From: Palsa-1392 sp036490335 | GTDB taxonomy: Bacteria; Verrucomicrobiota; Verrucomicrobiia; Chthoniobacterales; UBA10450 | DNA length: 64,000 nt | Direction: 5' to 3' | Assembly: GCA_036490335.1 (NCBI GenBank) | Contig: DASXEB010000008.1 | Span: 57,352 to 121,351, forward strand | In this document: piece after piece, positions 39,656 to 50,838 of the stretch | Numbering within the stretch: the stretch's first letter is position 1 | Layout of the letters: each line of letters begins with the position of its first letter | Notes under the pieces: model-generated | What the model saw: the letters and a program-made list of their open reading frames with translations, nothing else | Databases searched by the model: none | What the model was told of the DNA's origin: nothing | Program-made: the position numbers and the translations under genes

Positions 39656-40729
39656 CTAACGCCCCGCGTCACGCGCGCAGCGGAAACCGACATGGTTACT
39701 GCTGGTGTTGATTTCGCCTTTGCCGCGAGCGCCGACCATGTAGCGGGTGCAATATTGATCGGTGCAAAGGAAGGAGCCGCCGCGCTGCACGCGTTTCGCG
39801 GCGCTCGGCTCTTCAGGATCAAAAGACTCGGCCGGACCTCGGGGGTTGTGAGCGACGCCGCCGTGCGCCGCTAATTGATGGTAATAGTCCGCTCGATACC
39901 AGTCGCTGCACCATTCCCACACGTTGCCGGCCATGTCGTAAAGCCCATAGCCATTTGGCGGATAAGATTTGACCGGCGCAAGGCCGGCGAAACCGTCGGC
40001 GCCTGTATCTTCGGCCGGGAAATTGCCCTGAAAAGTATTGGCCATCCATTTGCCCGCGGGCCGAAAGTTGTCGCCCCAAGGATAGAGCTTTCCCGACAAA
40101 CCGCCGCGCGCGGCAAATTCCCATTCCGCTTCAGTGGGCAAGCGTTTCCCGGCCCAGGCGGCGAAAGCCAACGCGTCCGGATATGCGATATGCACGACTG
40201 GATAGCGCCCGCGCCCATCGAGATTGCTGCCGGGACCAGCGGGATGCCGCCAGTTTGCGCCTGGTTGGTAACGCCACCATTGGCGATAATCTCGCAGAGA
40301 AACCGTCCGCTGCGGTGGAGTGAACACCAACGAGCCGGGGAGAAGCTGACTCTGCGGCACGCCGGGGAAATCTTTTACCGAAGGCGCCCGCTCCGCAATT
40401 GTGACGTAGCTAGTGGCGTCGACAAAGCGCGAGAACTCATCGTTGGTCACCTCGGTTGAGTCTATCCAGAATCCATCCACCCGGACCTGATGAAGTGGTT
40501 GCGCATCGACAAACGGCGCCCCGCCGCTGCACATCGCGGACGTTGTTTCGGCCGAACCCATGGTGAATTGGCCACCGTTAATCCATACCATATCGGTCGT
40601 CGCCGTTTTCGACGGCTGAGGGCGACTGATGGGAGGAGCCGGGACAACTGCGCTGCTCAGCAAGGCGATTGTGATAAATAGAAAAAACGCCATCGCTGTT
40701 AATCGCCCGATCCGAAGGATTCTATTCAT
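39656..40729 (-). CDS. formylglycine-generating enzyme (sulfatase-modifying factor), secreted
   Basis: 357 residues from the ATG at 40727-40729, with an N-terminal signal or anchor (MAFFLFITIALLSSAVVPA). The FGE fold is clear: MVWINGGQFTMGS, EVTNDEFSRFV, RLPTEAEWEFAARGG, LYDMAGNVWEWCSDWY and RGGSFLCTDQYCTRY. Cys322 and Cys327 are spaced as the two copper-binding active-site cysteines of aerobic FGE, so it is probably a true FGE and not just a fold relative. FGE turns the Cys of CxPSR/CxPxR sulfatase motifs into formylglycine. It is divergent from the adjacent sulfatase, its likely substrate. No dispersed 9-mer occurs in it. Confidence 0.9.
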   Translation of the reverse strand: MNRILRIGRLTAMAFFLFITIALLSSAVVPAPPISRPQPSKTATTDMVWINGGQFTMGSAETTSAMCSGGAPFVDAQPLHQVRVDGFWIDSTEVTNDEFSRFVDATSYVTIAERAPSVKDFPGVPQSQLLPGSLVFTPPQRTVSLRDYRQWWRYQPGANWRHPAGPGSNLDGRGRYPVVHIAYPDALAFAAWAGKRLPTEAEWEFAARGGLSGKLYPWGDNFRPAGKWMANTFQGNFPAEDTGADGFAGLAPVKSYPPNGYGLYDMAGNVWEWCSDWYRADYYHQLAAHGGVAHNPRGPAESFDPEEPSAAKRVQRGGSFLCTDQYCTRYMVGARGKGEINTSSNHVGFRCARDAGR

Positions 40730-40921
40730 AAAGTCTTTTCGTCGGCGAACGCCAGATGCACTTCGCCCAGGAGCAAAAAGGCTGGGCACGATTTGAAGGC
40801 AATGTCATTAATGGATCACGCCTTCAAAATACAGCCAAATTTTTATTGACATAAACATCGCGTTTCACTCACGCTCCTTCAAGCGGCGGTCGCTGACTTT
40901 AAGTTCGCCCATACCCAAACC
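40730..40921. promoter_or_regulatory. divergent promoter region between FGE and sulfatase
   Basis: This 192-nt region must hold the promoters of both divergent genes. A TTGACA occurs at 40846-40851 on the plus strand but without a good -10 at the right distance. The stretch is more AT-rich than its surroundings (for example CAAATTTTTATTGACATAA). No operator symmetry is evident. Confidence 0.35.
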
Positions 40922-43312
40922 ATGAATGTTCTAAATCTCCGCCGAATGGCGCGCCCTTTCTCCGCTTTGATGAAAAACACGCTTTTCTATTCGATTCTGC
41001 TCATCGCGGCTTTTGCCTCCACAGTCTCTGCGCAGGATCATCCAAATATCGTCGTTATTTTAGCGGATGACCTCGGCTACGGCGACGTCGGTTTTAACGG
41101 CGTGCAGGATATTCCCACGCCGAATATCGACGCGCTGGCCGCCAATGGCCTCAACTGCACAAACGCGTACGTGACCGAGCCGTTTTGCGCGCCTTCGCGG
41201 GCGGCGATTCTCACCGGACGCTATCAGCAGCGCTACGGATTTAATGGCGGCCCGAACGAAGACGCCAAAGATGCGCCAGAAGGCTTGCCGCTGACGGAAT
41301 TGACTTTGCCGCAGTTATTGAAGCCGGCGGGCTACGTCTGTGGTGCGATCGGGAAATGGCATCTCGGTTTTTCGACCCAGGATTTCTATCCTTTGCAGCG
41401 CGGGTTTGATGAATTCGTCGGGTTCCTTTTCGGCAAATCTTCTTACTACAATGCGAAGTTGCTCGACGGAAATGGGCCGTTTTTTTTCGAACCCGAATAT
41501 CTCACCGACTACTTTACCAGTCAGGCGGTTTCGTTCATCGATAACCACGCGAGTCAACCGTTCTTTCTCTATCTCGCCTACAACGCCGTCCACGATCCCT
41601 ACGATGTGCCTCCGGCCGAATACATGCAGCGTGTCTCCTATATTACGAACACCAACCGCCAGATTTACGCGGCGATGGTCGTGGCCCTGGACGACGGCGT
41701 GGGTCAGGTCGTGCAGGCGCTGCAGGATAACGGCATCCTCGATAACACGCTCATCATTTTCCTGAGCGACAACGGCGCTCCGCAGACTGTATTTCACGCG
41801 ACCAATGTGAGCAATCTGCCGCTGCGCGGCTACAAGCTCGACATGCTCGAAGGTGGTATCCGCGTGCCTTTCGCGGTGCAATGGCCGGCGCGCTTTCCGG
41901 CGGGCGTAACGTTCAACGACGTCATTTCTTCGCTGGATATTTTCCCGATGGCGGCGGCTGCCGCGGGTGTGCCGTTGCCGACGGATCGGGATTACGACGG
42001 GATCGATATGACGCCGTTCCTCGCCGGAGAACAGGCAAGTCCGGCGCGCACCTTGTATTGGCGCTGGTTCGGTTTGGGACCAAACGGCCCGCTCGACGCG
42101 AACACCACCATTTATGCCGTGCGCGACGGCCCTTACAAACTGGTGCTGGAGCGCGCGCGAGAGACTTCGCCGCCCGAGCTCTACAAACTGACGAACGATA
42201 TCGGCGAGCGGAAAAATCTCTCGAAGAATACCGCCGAAGTCGCGAAGTTGGAAGCTCTCTACAACGAATGGTCGCTCTGCACGGTGCCCGATTTGTTTAC
42301 CAAAGATGACAACACCTATCTTTTCCCGCTCTCGGTCGCGGGTGACTGGAACAATTTCGCCCTCGACGATGTCGCGCCGTGGCAATTCGACGCGATCGAC
42401 GCGCCCACTCCGCTCGGCACGCCGGATTCTTACAACTGGATAACCGACACCATTTACGCCTCGGACTCCGGAGGCGACACGACTTCCGGCGACCATTCCT
42501 TCGCCATCGTGGCGAACAACGATTACAGCACGCAGTGGGGCGGAGTTGCCGTAAATGTGGATGGCGAGACCGACCTCCCCGCTCAATCGTCGGATGGATT
42601 GGGGCCGCTGAACACCATCTCTTTTGACGACGGGTTCTATTATTCCCTACGCGTCATAAACACGAACGATCAGACGTTGGGTACCTCGCCCATGCAGCTC
42701 GGAGTAATGAAAACCTCGGCCCCTCCCGTTGCCGTCACCCTCACTTCGCAGTCGCCCCAAAATCCAAGGCCGACCGACCCGATCGTCGTCAGCGTTTCCA
42801 CCAGCGCACCGCCGTCGCCCGAAGAGCAGATTTACGTCCGTTGGTCGAACGATTGGTTCATCACTTCTCACATGATCGAGGCCAGCGGCTCGGGAACAGA
42901 CTACTCGGCGACGATTCCACCGCAGCCAGCGGGAGTCTCAGTCTATTACAGCGTCCTTACTTCAACCGTCGATCTCTCGCAATACACCACCTCGAGCTCG
43001 ATCGATAACCTCACGCTGGAAATGAATGGCGCCTTTAATGCCGTGCCCGCGCTTCCGCCGACGATTCTGCAACAGCCCAAAAGTGTGAAAGTGAAGCTCG
43101 GCCGACCGGCCAAATTTACCGTCAAAGCGACTGGCGCCGGTCCCTTGTCGTATCGCTGGACGAAGAACGGACTCGACATTCCGGGAGCCATCTCACCCAC
43201 CTACCAGACGCCGCCCACGCAGAGTGCCGACGACGGATCTCAGTATGCCGTAATCGTCAACGGCCTGACGAACCCGACTGTAAGTGACCCAGGCACACTG
43301 ACCGTCAGGTAG
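40922..43312 (+). CDS. secreted Cys-type sulfatase with C-terminal Ig-like domain
   Basis: 796 residues; the start may also be Met17, which begins the better signal peptide (MKNTLFYSILLIAAFASTVS, cleavage near SAQ-DH). Alkaline-phosphatase-fold sulfatase: metal-binding Asp pair in VVILADDLGYGDVGF, catalytic Cys89 in CAPSRAAILTGRYQQRYGF, GKWHLG, and metal ligands in FLSDNGAP. The catalytic core ends near residue 460. Then come a long extra region and an Ig-like domain (about 712-796, with FTVKATGAGPLSYRWTKNG). The Cys form needs the neighbouring FGE. The substrate is probably a sulfated polysaccharide. The gene lacks the dispersed 9-mer throughout. Confidence 0.93.
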   Translation: MNVLNLRRMARPFSALMKNTLFYSILLIAAFASTVSAQDHPNIVVILADDLGYGDVGFNGVQDIPTPNIDALAANGLNCTNAYVTEPFCAPSRAAILTGRYQQRYGFNGGPNEDAKDAPEGLPLTELTLPQLLKPAGYVCGAIGKWHLGFSTQDFYPLQRGFDEFVGFLFGKSSYYNAKLLDGNGPFFFEPEYLTDYFTSQAVSFIDNHASQPFFLYLAYNAVHDPYDVPPAEYMQRVSYITNTNRQIYAAMVVALDDGVGQVVQALQDNGILDNTLIIFLSDNGAPQTVFHATNVSNLPLRGYKLDMLEGGIRVPFAVQWPARFPAGVTFNDVISSLDIFPMAAAAAGVPLPTDRDYDGIDMTPFLAGEQASPARTLYWRWFGLGPNGPLDANTTIYAVRDGPYKLVLERARETSPPELYKLTNDIGERKNLSKNTAEVAKLEALYNEWSLCTVPDLFTKDDNTYLFPLSVAGDWNNFALDDVAPWQFDAIDAPTPLGTPDSYNWITDTIYASDSGGDTTSGDHSFAIVANNDYSTQWGGVAVNVDGETDLPAQSSDGLGPLNTISFDDGFYYSLRVINTNDQTLGTSPMQLGVMKTSAPPVAVTLTSQSPQNPRPTDPIVVSVSTSAPPSPEEQIYVRWSNDWFITSHMIEASGSGTDYSATIPPQPAGVSVYYSVLTSTVDLSQYTTSSSIDNLTLEMNGAFNAVPALPPTILQQPKSVKVKLGRPAKFTVKATGAGPLSYRWTKNGLDIPGAISPTYQTPPTQSADDGSQYAVIVNGLTNPTVSDPGTLTVR

Positions 43313-43480
43313 AACTGAAGGCCGGCGCATTCATCGCGTCGTATCGAATGGCCGCGACCGAGCCGCGGCATTTCGTAAAAATATGCCCGGCGATTGAGTT
43401 CCGCCGCGGAATAAGCGAGCGTATGGCGACTCAAAAATTGACGATGCGAACGCTTGGCCGCCGCCGCACGAATAACGTTT

Positions 43481-43878
43481 ATGAACGAACAATCGCATTC
43501 CCCGCATGGGAAAATCAGCGTCCACGGTGATGGCCTCGGCGTCGCTTCGCCGAGTCTCGTCGAAAAACGCGCGCGCGAAATCGCGATGATCGACGAACGA
43601 AATCCCGACGAATTTACCGACACGGATTGGGAACAGGCGAAAAATGAATTGACCGGCGTCGAGCCCGATCACGCGCCGGAAGCCGACGACGAGATCGCAG
43701 ACGAAATCAGTGAGCGCGACGATGTTCCCGGCGCTACCGGACAGCGCGCACCAAAAAATGGTTTCGATGCAGACGAAAACGTGGGCGAAGAATTAGTCGC
43801 CGACGGGATCGACGAGGCCGCCCACGATCAAATGGTCGAAGCGCGCCGCGAAGAATTGGACGAGGAGCGGCGCGACAA

Positions 43879-43882
<4 letters not shown>
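43481..43882 (+). CDS. acidic hypothetical protein at the head of the egt gene cluster
   Basis: 133 residues from the ATG at 43481 (MNEQSHSPHGKISVHGDGLG). A short motif EIAMIDERNPDEFTDTDWEQ is followed by an Asp/Glu-rich, Ala-rich C-terminal half with no hydrophobic core, likely disordered. I do not recognise the family. Its TGA stop overlaps the GTG start of egtB (GTGA), so it is coupled to that gene and may belong to its function, but nothing in the sequence says how. Confidence 0.6.
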
Positions 43883-45233
<1,351 letters not shown>

Positions 45234-45237
<4 letters not shown>

Positions 45238-46208
45238 CCGCCGACGGCGGCGGCGGCATCGCCCTTCTCGATCTCGAGCCGGCGACTTCGGACTTTCTCG
45301 CGCAGGCGATCGCCGGGCTTTCGAGTTCGCCGCGGACACTGCCGAGCAAATTTTTTTACGACGAGCGCGGTGCCGAACTTTTCCTTCAGATCAGCGAACT
45401 GCCGGAATATTACGTCACGCGCACGGAGACGGAAATTCTTCGCCAGCACGCCGCGGAGATGGCCGACTCGATCGGCGAAAATGCCGAGCTCGTCGGCTTC
45501 GGCACCGGCGCGGGCATCAAGACGCGCATGGTTCTCGGACACCTGCGCAACCCGATCGCCTACGTGCCGGTCGACATCTCGAAACAGAGCCTGACCGAAT
45601 CCGCCGAAGCGCTCAGCCGCGAAATGCCGGCGCTCGAAATCCTGCCGGTCTGCGCCGATTATTTGCAGCCGATTCGCCTGCCCACGCCATCGCGCAAACC
45701 CGATCACATCGCGGTTTATTTTCCCGGCTCGACGATTGGAAACATGCAGTCGGAGGTCGCGCGGAATTTTCTCGCGCGCGTCTGCCGGCTCTGCGGTCAC
45801 AGCGGCGGATTGATCATCGGCGTCGATCTGCAAAAACCGAAGGCGATTCTCGAAGCCGCCTACAACGATCGCGCCGGCGTCACCGCCGAGTTCAATCTCA
45901 ATCTGCTCGTCAGGGCGAATCGCGAGCTCGCGGCCGACTTCGATCTCGCGCACTGGCAACATCGCGCGATCTACAACGAACAAGCGACGCGAATCGAGAT
46001 GCATCTCGTCAGCTCGACCGCGCAAACCGTTCATCTTGGCGATGAGGAATTCCACTTTCAGCCTAACGAATTCATCATCAGCGAATATTCCTACAAACAC
46101 ACCGTCGCCGGCTTCGCCGCCCTCGCCGGCTCCGTCGGCTTTCAGCTCTCGCGCGTCTGGACCGATCTGCGGGAATTTTTCGCCGTCTTCCATTTCACCA
46201 CCGCATAA
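45234..46208 (+). CDS. egtD: L-histidine N-alpha-methyltransferase EgtD
   Basis: 324 residues. LPSKFFYDERGAELFLQISE, LPEYYVTRTETEIL, VGFGTGAGIKTRM (SAM site, usually GSGTGxKTR), VPVDISKQSL and YFPGSTIGNM are characteristic of EgtD. It trimethylates histidine to hercynine, the substrate of EgtB. The ATG overlaps the egtB TGA. With EgtB alone and no EgtA, EgtC or EgtE here, the organism may use a shorter route with another sulfur donor, or place those genes elsewhere. Confidence 0.94.
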
Positions 46209-46249
46209 CGGGCTCGCCTTCGCGCCGCGCGCGGCCAACATTCGCGATC

Positions 46250-46990
46250 GTGCAGCCGCTCGTGCAGTTGAAAAACGTCGCGAAGAAATTCGGCGAGACC
46301 GTCGCGCTTGCGCCGACCGACTTCGATTTTCAAGCCGGCCTCACGACCGCGTTGATCGGCCCGAGCGGTTGCGGCAAATCGACTTTGCTGCGCTTGATCG
46401 TCGCGCTCATCGAAGCCGACTCCGGCCGGATTTTTTTTGATGGCGCAGAACTGACGCGCGCGAACGCGCAAGCTGTGCGCCGCCGCACCGGCTACGTCAT
46501 CCAGGAAGGTGGACTCTTCCCGCACCTGACCGCGCGCGGCAACGTCCTCGTCATGGCGCGGCATTTGCATCGCCCGCCTAACGAGTCCACCCGCCGGCTC
46601 GATGAACTTTGCGAGCTCTCGAGATTTCCAAAAAACGCACTCGATCGCTATCCGTCCGAGCTTTCCGGCGGCCAGCGTCAGCGCGTCGGGCTCATGCGCG
46701 CGCTCATGCTTTCGCCCGATTTGCTCCTGCTCGATGAGCCGCTCGGCGCGCTCGATCCACTCGTTAGGGCAGGTTTGCAGGATGATTTGAAGGAAATTTT
46801 TGCGCGCTTGAAACAAACGACCATTCTAGTCACGCACGACCTCGCCGAAGCCGCGTTTCTCGCCGACGAAATCGCGCTTTTGCACGATGGCCGCATCCTC
46901 CAGCGCGGCTCGGCGGCGGATTTGCGCGATCATCCGGCGAACGAATTCGTTTCCCAATTTATCAACGCGCAAAGGAGCCTGCGGTTTTGA
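46250..46990 (+). CDS. ABC transporter ATPase, betaine/choline (OpuCA/ProV) type
   Basis: 246 residues from GTG. Walker A IGPSGCGKSTLLRL, Q-loop VIQEGGLFPHLT, signature LSGGQRQRVGLMRA, Walker B LLLLDEPLGALDP and the switch His in LVTHDLAEA are intact. Sequence style (EGGLFPH, GALDPLVRAGLQDDL) is of the quaternary-amine uptake family, without the CBS domains of ProV. It lies 41 nt after egtD and its TGA overlaps the TTG start of the next gene, which encodes binding protein plus permease. Ergothioneine and hercynine are themselves betaines, which makes them plausible substrates. Confidence 0.9.
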   Translation: MQPLVQLKNVAKKFGETVALAPTDFDFQAGLTTALIGPSGCGKSTLLRLIVALIEADSGRIFFDGAELTRANAQAVRRRTGYVIQEGGLFPHLTARGNVLVMARHLHRPPNESTRRLDELCELSRFPKNALDRYPSELSGGQRQRVGLMRALMLSPDLLLLDEPLGALDPLVRAGLQDDLKEIFARLKQTTILVTHDLAEAAFLADEIALLHDGRILQRGSAADLRDHPANEFVSQFINAQRSLRF

Positions 46991-48450
46991 AAACGCGGCT
47001 GCTCTGCATCCTGTTTTTCGCACTCGTTGCGCCGGTTTTCGCGAGCGACCCAATCGTCGTCGGCTCGAAAAAATTCACCGAGTCGTATGTCCTCGGCGAG
47101 ATCGCGAAAACGGTTTTGGAGCGCGCGCATTTTTCCGTCGAAGAACGCGCCGGGATGGGCGGGACGATTATTTTGTGGCAGTCCCTGACGAGCGGCGAGA
47201 TCGATTTATATCCCGAATACACCGGCACAATCGCCGAGGAAATTCTGAAAACGAAAACGCCGCTTTCCGAAAGCGCGATGCGCGTAGCTTTGCAAAAATT
47301 CGGCGTCGGCATCTCGCGCGACCTCGGATTCAACAACACCTATGCGCTTGTGATGCGTGCGGACGAAGCCGCCAAACTCGGCATTCGCACGATCAGCGAT
47401 CTCCGCCGTTATCCGCAATTGAAGGTTGGTCTGACCCACGAATTTCTCGATCGCGAGGACGGCTGGCGGCCGCTCGTCGCGCGCTACAGCCTAACGATGC
47501 CTAACGTCCGCGGAATCGACCACGCGATCGGCTACGCCGCGCTCGCCAACGGCTCGATCGATTTGAAAGATGCCTATTCGACCGACGCGAAAATCGCCGA
47601 AAACCATCTCGTCGTCTTGCGCGACGACCTCCATTTCTTCCCGGAATACAAAGCGGTTTTTCTTTATCGCCTGAGCCTCGATAAACGCGCGGTCGCCGCG
47701 ATCAACGAAATGCCGCGCATCGACGAAAACAAGATGACCGCGCTCAACGCCGCGGCCGAGCGCACGAAAAATTACGCCTACGCCGCGTCGCTCTTTCTCC
47801 ACGCGCCTAACGACGCGCCGCGCGAGTCGCTCGCGCCGAAACTCGCGCGCTGGACCGCGCGCCATCTCGAACTTGCAGGCATTTCGCTTTTTTTCTCGAT
47901 CCTTATCGGACTTCCGCTGGGGATCGCGGCCAGTCGCGGCGGCGCATTCGGCCACGGTATCCTCGCGATCGTCGGCGTCATTCAAACCATTCCGTCGCTC
48001 GCGCTCCTCGCGCTCCTTGTGCCGATTCCTTTTCTCGGCATCAGCGCGACGACCGCGATCATCGCGCTTTTTCTTTACGGACTGCTGCCGATCGTTCGCA
48101 ACACCGCGACCGGTTTGCAGGACATCGCGCCGGCCTTGCGCGATTCCGCGATCGCGCTCGGGCTCGAGCCGGCCGCGCGCTTGCGCAAAATTTATCTGCC
48201 GCTCGCGTCGCCCACGATTCTCGCTGGAATAAAAACCAGCGCCGTAATCAACATCGGCACGGCCACACTCGCGGCCTTGATCGGCGCCGGCGGACTCGGC
48301 GAACCGATTTTGAGCGGCCTGAATTTGAACGACAACGTCACAATTCTGGAAGGCGCGATTCCCGCCGCGATTCTCGCTTTGCTCGTCCAGGGTCTCTTCG
48401 ACTTGCTCGATCGCGTTCTTATTCCGCGCGGTCTGCGGATCGGAAGTTAG
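46987..48450 (+). CDS. binding protein-permease fusion of a betaine-type ABC transporter
   Basis: 487 residues from TTG. A signal peptide (LLCILFFALVAPVFAS) is followed by an OpuAC/OpuBC-type substrate-binding domain (about 22-275: VVGSKKFTESYVLGEIA, LYPEYTGTIAEEIL, DLKDAYSTDAKI). The last about 200 residues are an OpuBB/ProW-type permease with five to six helices and the EAA-like loop LRDSAIALGLEPAARLRKIY. Fused SBD-permease proteins occur in osmoprotectant importers and in the ergothioneine importer EgtU, but EgtU has the permease first, as I recall. It completes a two-gene transporter directly behind egtB-egtD. Confidence 0.9.
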   Translation: MKTRLLCILFFALVAPVFASDPIVVGSKKFTESYVLGEIAKTVLERAHFSVEERAGMGGTIILWQSLTSGEIDLYPEYTGTIAEEILKTKTPLSESAMRVALQKFGVGISRDLGFNNTYALVMRADEAAKLGIRTISDLRRYPQLKVGLTHEFLDREDGWRPLVARYSLTMPNVRGIDHAIGYAALANGSIDLKDAYSTDAKIAENHLVVLRDDLHFFPEYKAVFLYRLSLDKRAVAAINEMPRIDENKMTALNAAAERTKNYAYAASLFLHAPNDAPRESLAPKLARWTARHLELAGISLFFSILIGLPLGIAASRGGAFGHGILAIVGVIQTIPSLALLALLVPIPFLGISATTAIIALFLYGLLPIVRNTATGLQDIAPALRDSAIALGLEPAARLRKIYLPLASPTILAGIKTSAVINIGTATLAALIGAGGLGEPILSGLNLNDNVTILEGAIPAAILALLVQGLFDLLDRVLIPRGLRIGS

Positions 48451-48459
48451 GCATCGGGC

Positions 48460-49782
48460 CTAACTTTCGGCCCTTTCAGCAAACGCGCTCGGCGCAAGAA
48501 TGGCGTCCCGCATTCCATGGAGCAATTTTTTGTCGGCCGGACAAATCGTGGCGAGCGCGCCGCGCAGCTCGGCGCGATTTTCCTCGACGAAATAGTAGGG
48601 CGACAAACGCACGCGGCCGCGCATCGTTTTCAACTCGTCTCTTTTCGCATCCCAGTACGGCTGATCGAACAATTTCCCCTTGTGAAACTGCTGCATGATC
48701 GTCGGCTCGCTTTCGAATTTCGCGAGCGCGTCGTCGATTTGCTTCTCCCATTCCGCTTGCGGCAGATCCGCGCCTAACGACACCCCGCGACTGCCCCAGC
48801 CGAAGGGCGAAAAGCCGCTCACCTTCAGCAACACGTCGCGCTCTTTCTGGCTGAACTTCGCCGCTTCGCGCCAATCGTGAATTTCCAATCGCGGAATGAC
48901 CGCGTGTTGCGGCAGCGGCGACGGATCAAGAATCCAAGTGTAGGGAATCATGCCCTGGAGCTGTCGAAAATATTTGTCGCCGAGCTCGCGCCGCCAGAAT
49001 TCCCGCAGCGGCTGGAGCCAGAAAAGCGCGAACCACATTTTCTCCTCGAGATACGGCTTGATCGGCGGCGTGATCGCGAGCTCGCCGCGCCCGGCGGCGG
49101 CGAGGAGCGCATCGATCCCGGGAAGATTCGGCAAATCGAAAAGCTCGAAGAAACGATAAACGTCGCGGCCATTCTGCGGCTGATAATTTTCCGCCGCCGC
49201 AACTCGCCATTCGCGATCCGGAAAACGATTTTGCAGTTGCCTAACGAGCCATTCCATCTCCGGCCTGTAGGTCGCGGATTCTTCCGAGATGACGATGTCG
49301 CCGCCGCGCGGGAGAATTTTTGCAAAGCCGTCGAGCATGCCATGAGCGCCGCCGATCACTTCCGCGCCGAGAGCCGCGTAGGCTTGATTCAGCCACGCCG
49401 TCAGGCCGATGCCGCCAGGCACGGAATCGATCTCCGCGATCGTCCAGCCGTCGTCGGTCAGGACAAGATCGGGCCGAATGACGCGCGGCAGGTCCTCGCG
49501 AAATTCCTTGCCGCGGGAAAATTCAATCAACTCCGCGGGCTTGCCGAGATCGAGATAACGCGCGACCCAAACGGGTTGTTTTCCCTTCGCGCTTTGCTGG
49601 TACAGCTGGTTGCAGGCGCGCTGGAAAACGAAAAGCTGGTGGCCCAGCCGCTCGAGATCGGCGCGCAGCTTTTCCTCGATCGCGAACGGCTCAGGCGAGA
49701 TCAGCCACTCCTTTTCCGCGAAGAGGCCTTCGCTCGGAAAAGCTTCGCGCAACGCTTTCACACGATCGGCCGCGGCGAGCAT
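48460..49782 (-). CDS. hypothetical protein, 440 residues, possibly ATP-grasp-like
   Basis: A soluble protein with no signal peptide. The segment VIRPDLVLTDDGWTIAEIDS followed by VPGGIGLTAWLNQAYAALG, a Gly-rich turn with acidic residues, and later LKVSGFSPFGWGSRGVSLG resemble the nucleotide- and metal-binding parts of ATP-grasp or glutathionylspermidine-synthase-like enzymes, but I cannot assign the family with confidence. It begins immediately after the stop of the MhqO-like dioxygenase (TGA then ATG), so the two are coupled. Its 3' end faces the egt-transporter operon, 9 nt away. Confidence 0.6.
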   Translation of the reverse strand: MLAAADRVKALREAFPSEGLFAEKEWLISPEPFAIEEKLRADLERLGHQLFVFQRACNQLYQQSAKGKQPVWVARYLDLGKPAELIEFSRGKEFREDLPRVIRPDLVLTDDGWTIAEIDSVPGGIGLTAWLNQAYAALGAEVIGGAHGMLDGFAKILPRGGDIVISEESATYRPEMEWLVRQLQNRFPDREWRVAAAENYQPQNGRDVYRFFELFDLPNLPGIDALLAAAGRGELAITPPIKPYLEEKMWFALFWLQPLREFWRRELGDKYFRQLQGMIPYTWILDPSPLPQHAVIPRLEIHDWREAAKFSQKERDVLLKVSGFSPFGWGSRGVSLGADLPQAEWEKQIDDALAKFESEPTIMQQFHKGKLFDQPYWDAKRDELKTMRGRVRLSPYYFVEENRAELRGALATICPADKKLLHGMRDAILAPSAFAERAES

Positions 49783-50745
49783 TCAGGCAAACAGCTTTTC
49801 GTTAGGCATGGCCAGACGCGGAAGATTCTTTTCGATCGCGGCGCGGTTCGGCTCCAGCCAAGGCGGGAGCACGAGCGTTTCGCCTAACGATGACATTTCT
49901 TCATCGACGTGAAATCCCGGCCCGTCGGTCGCGAGCTCGAAGAGCACGCCGCCCGGCTCGCGAAAATAGACCGACTTAAACCAAAATCGATCGATGACCG
50001 GCGTGGGATGCGCGCCCTCCCGAAGGACGCGCTCGCGGACTTCGAGCTGGTGCGCGTCGTCCGCCACGCGCCAGGCGAGATGATGGACGCTGCCCGTGCC
50101 CCAGGCGCCGCGCGGCGCGCCCGGCCGCTCCCGCAAGTCGAGATACTGACCCGATTCGCCATCGCCAAGTCCGTAACGCGACCATCCGCTTTCTTCGCCG
50201 AGGAGGCGAAATTGCAGCGCGTCGCCGAGAAATTGTGTCGTCGTCGCGAGATCGTGCTCGACCATGCGCGCGCTTTCGAGGCCGCGGATTTGATGTTCGA
50301 CCGGAATCGGGCTGATATCCCACGGCGCGAAATTGTTGCCTAACGAACTTTCACTTTCCGTTAGGCAAATACGGAGCCCGTGCGGATCCCGCAATGGCAG
50401 GACGCGCGTGCCAAACCGCGTTTCGAGCGGAAAAGTCTCGACGCCGAAACGGCGAAAACGGTCGCTCCAAAATTCCAAACTGCGCGGCGCCACAGCCAGG
50501 GAGACTTCCGTACTCAGGTCCGCGCCATCGCGACTCGGCGCGAGGTCGGCCCACGGAAAAAAAGTCAGGTCGGTGCCGGGATGGCCTTCCGCGTCGGCGT
50601 AGAAAAGATGATACGTGCCAGGATCGTCCTGATTGACGCTTTTTTTTACGAGGCGCATCCCGAGCACGCCCGCGTAAAAGTCGAGATTCTCCTGCGCGGG
50701 GCCGGCGATCGCCGTGATGTGATGAAGGCCGCTGATCGGTTTCAT
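49783..50745 (-). CDS. ring-cleaving dioxygenase, MhqO/glyoxalase superfamily
   Basis: 320 residues made of two vicinal-oxygen-chelate modules: ISGLHHITAIAGPAQENLDF at the start, LVKKSVNQDDPGTYHLFYAD, then the second module with GSVHHLAWRVADD and GGVLFELATDGPGF. The His in LHHIT, the His in SVHHLAW and the Glu in LFELAT are the metal ligands. Relatives in Bacillus (MhqO, MhqA) are quinone/hydroquinone-induced dioxygenases. Here it is coupled to the 440-residue unknown protein. An inverted pair of 9-mers lies inside its coding region near 50338-50366. Confidence 0.87.
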   Translation of the reverse strand: MKPISGLHHITAIAGPAQENLDFYAGVLGMRLVKKSVNQDDPGTYHLFYADAEGHPGTDLTFFPWADLAPSRDGADLSTEVSLAVAPRSLEFWSDRFRRFGVETFPLETRFGTRVLPLRDPHGLRICLTESESSLGNNFAPWDISPIPVEHQIRGLESARMVEHDLATTTQFLGDALQFRLLGEESGWSRYGLGDGESGQYLDLRERPGAPRGAWGTGSVHHLAWRVADDAHQLEVRERVLREGAHPTPVIDRFWFKSVYFREPGGVLFELATDGPGFHVDEEMSSLGETLVLPPWLEPNRAAIEKNLPRLAMPNEKLFA

Positions 50746-50812
50746 GTTCTTTTTTGAAAGATAATCGTTTTCGCGCGACGCGCCGTTTCTGTTTGCGTGC
50801 GCGAGAAAATCC

Positions 50813-50838
50813 GCCTAACGAATCGCTTTTCGTTAGGC
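50813..50838. terminator. inverted pair of the 9-mer after a small membrane-protein gene
   Basis: GCCTAACGA (50813-50821), an 8-nt loop ATCGCTTT and TCGTTAGGC (50830-50838) form a perfect 9-bp stem. It lies immediately 3' of the 101-residue gene on the minus strand and upstream of the MhqO-like gene. A terminator role is likely by position. Confidence 0.5.

Noticed and set aside
39523..43480. Integrated element with att repeats at tRNA-Cys
   Set aside because: No copy of the tRNA 3' end is visible at 43.3-43.5 kb, and there is no integrase or transposase. Only the lack of the 9-mer and the gene content hint at transfer.
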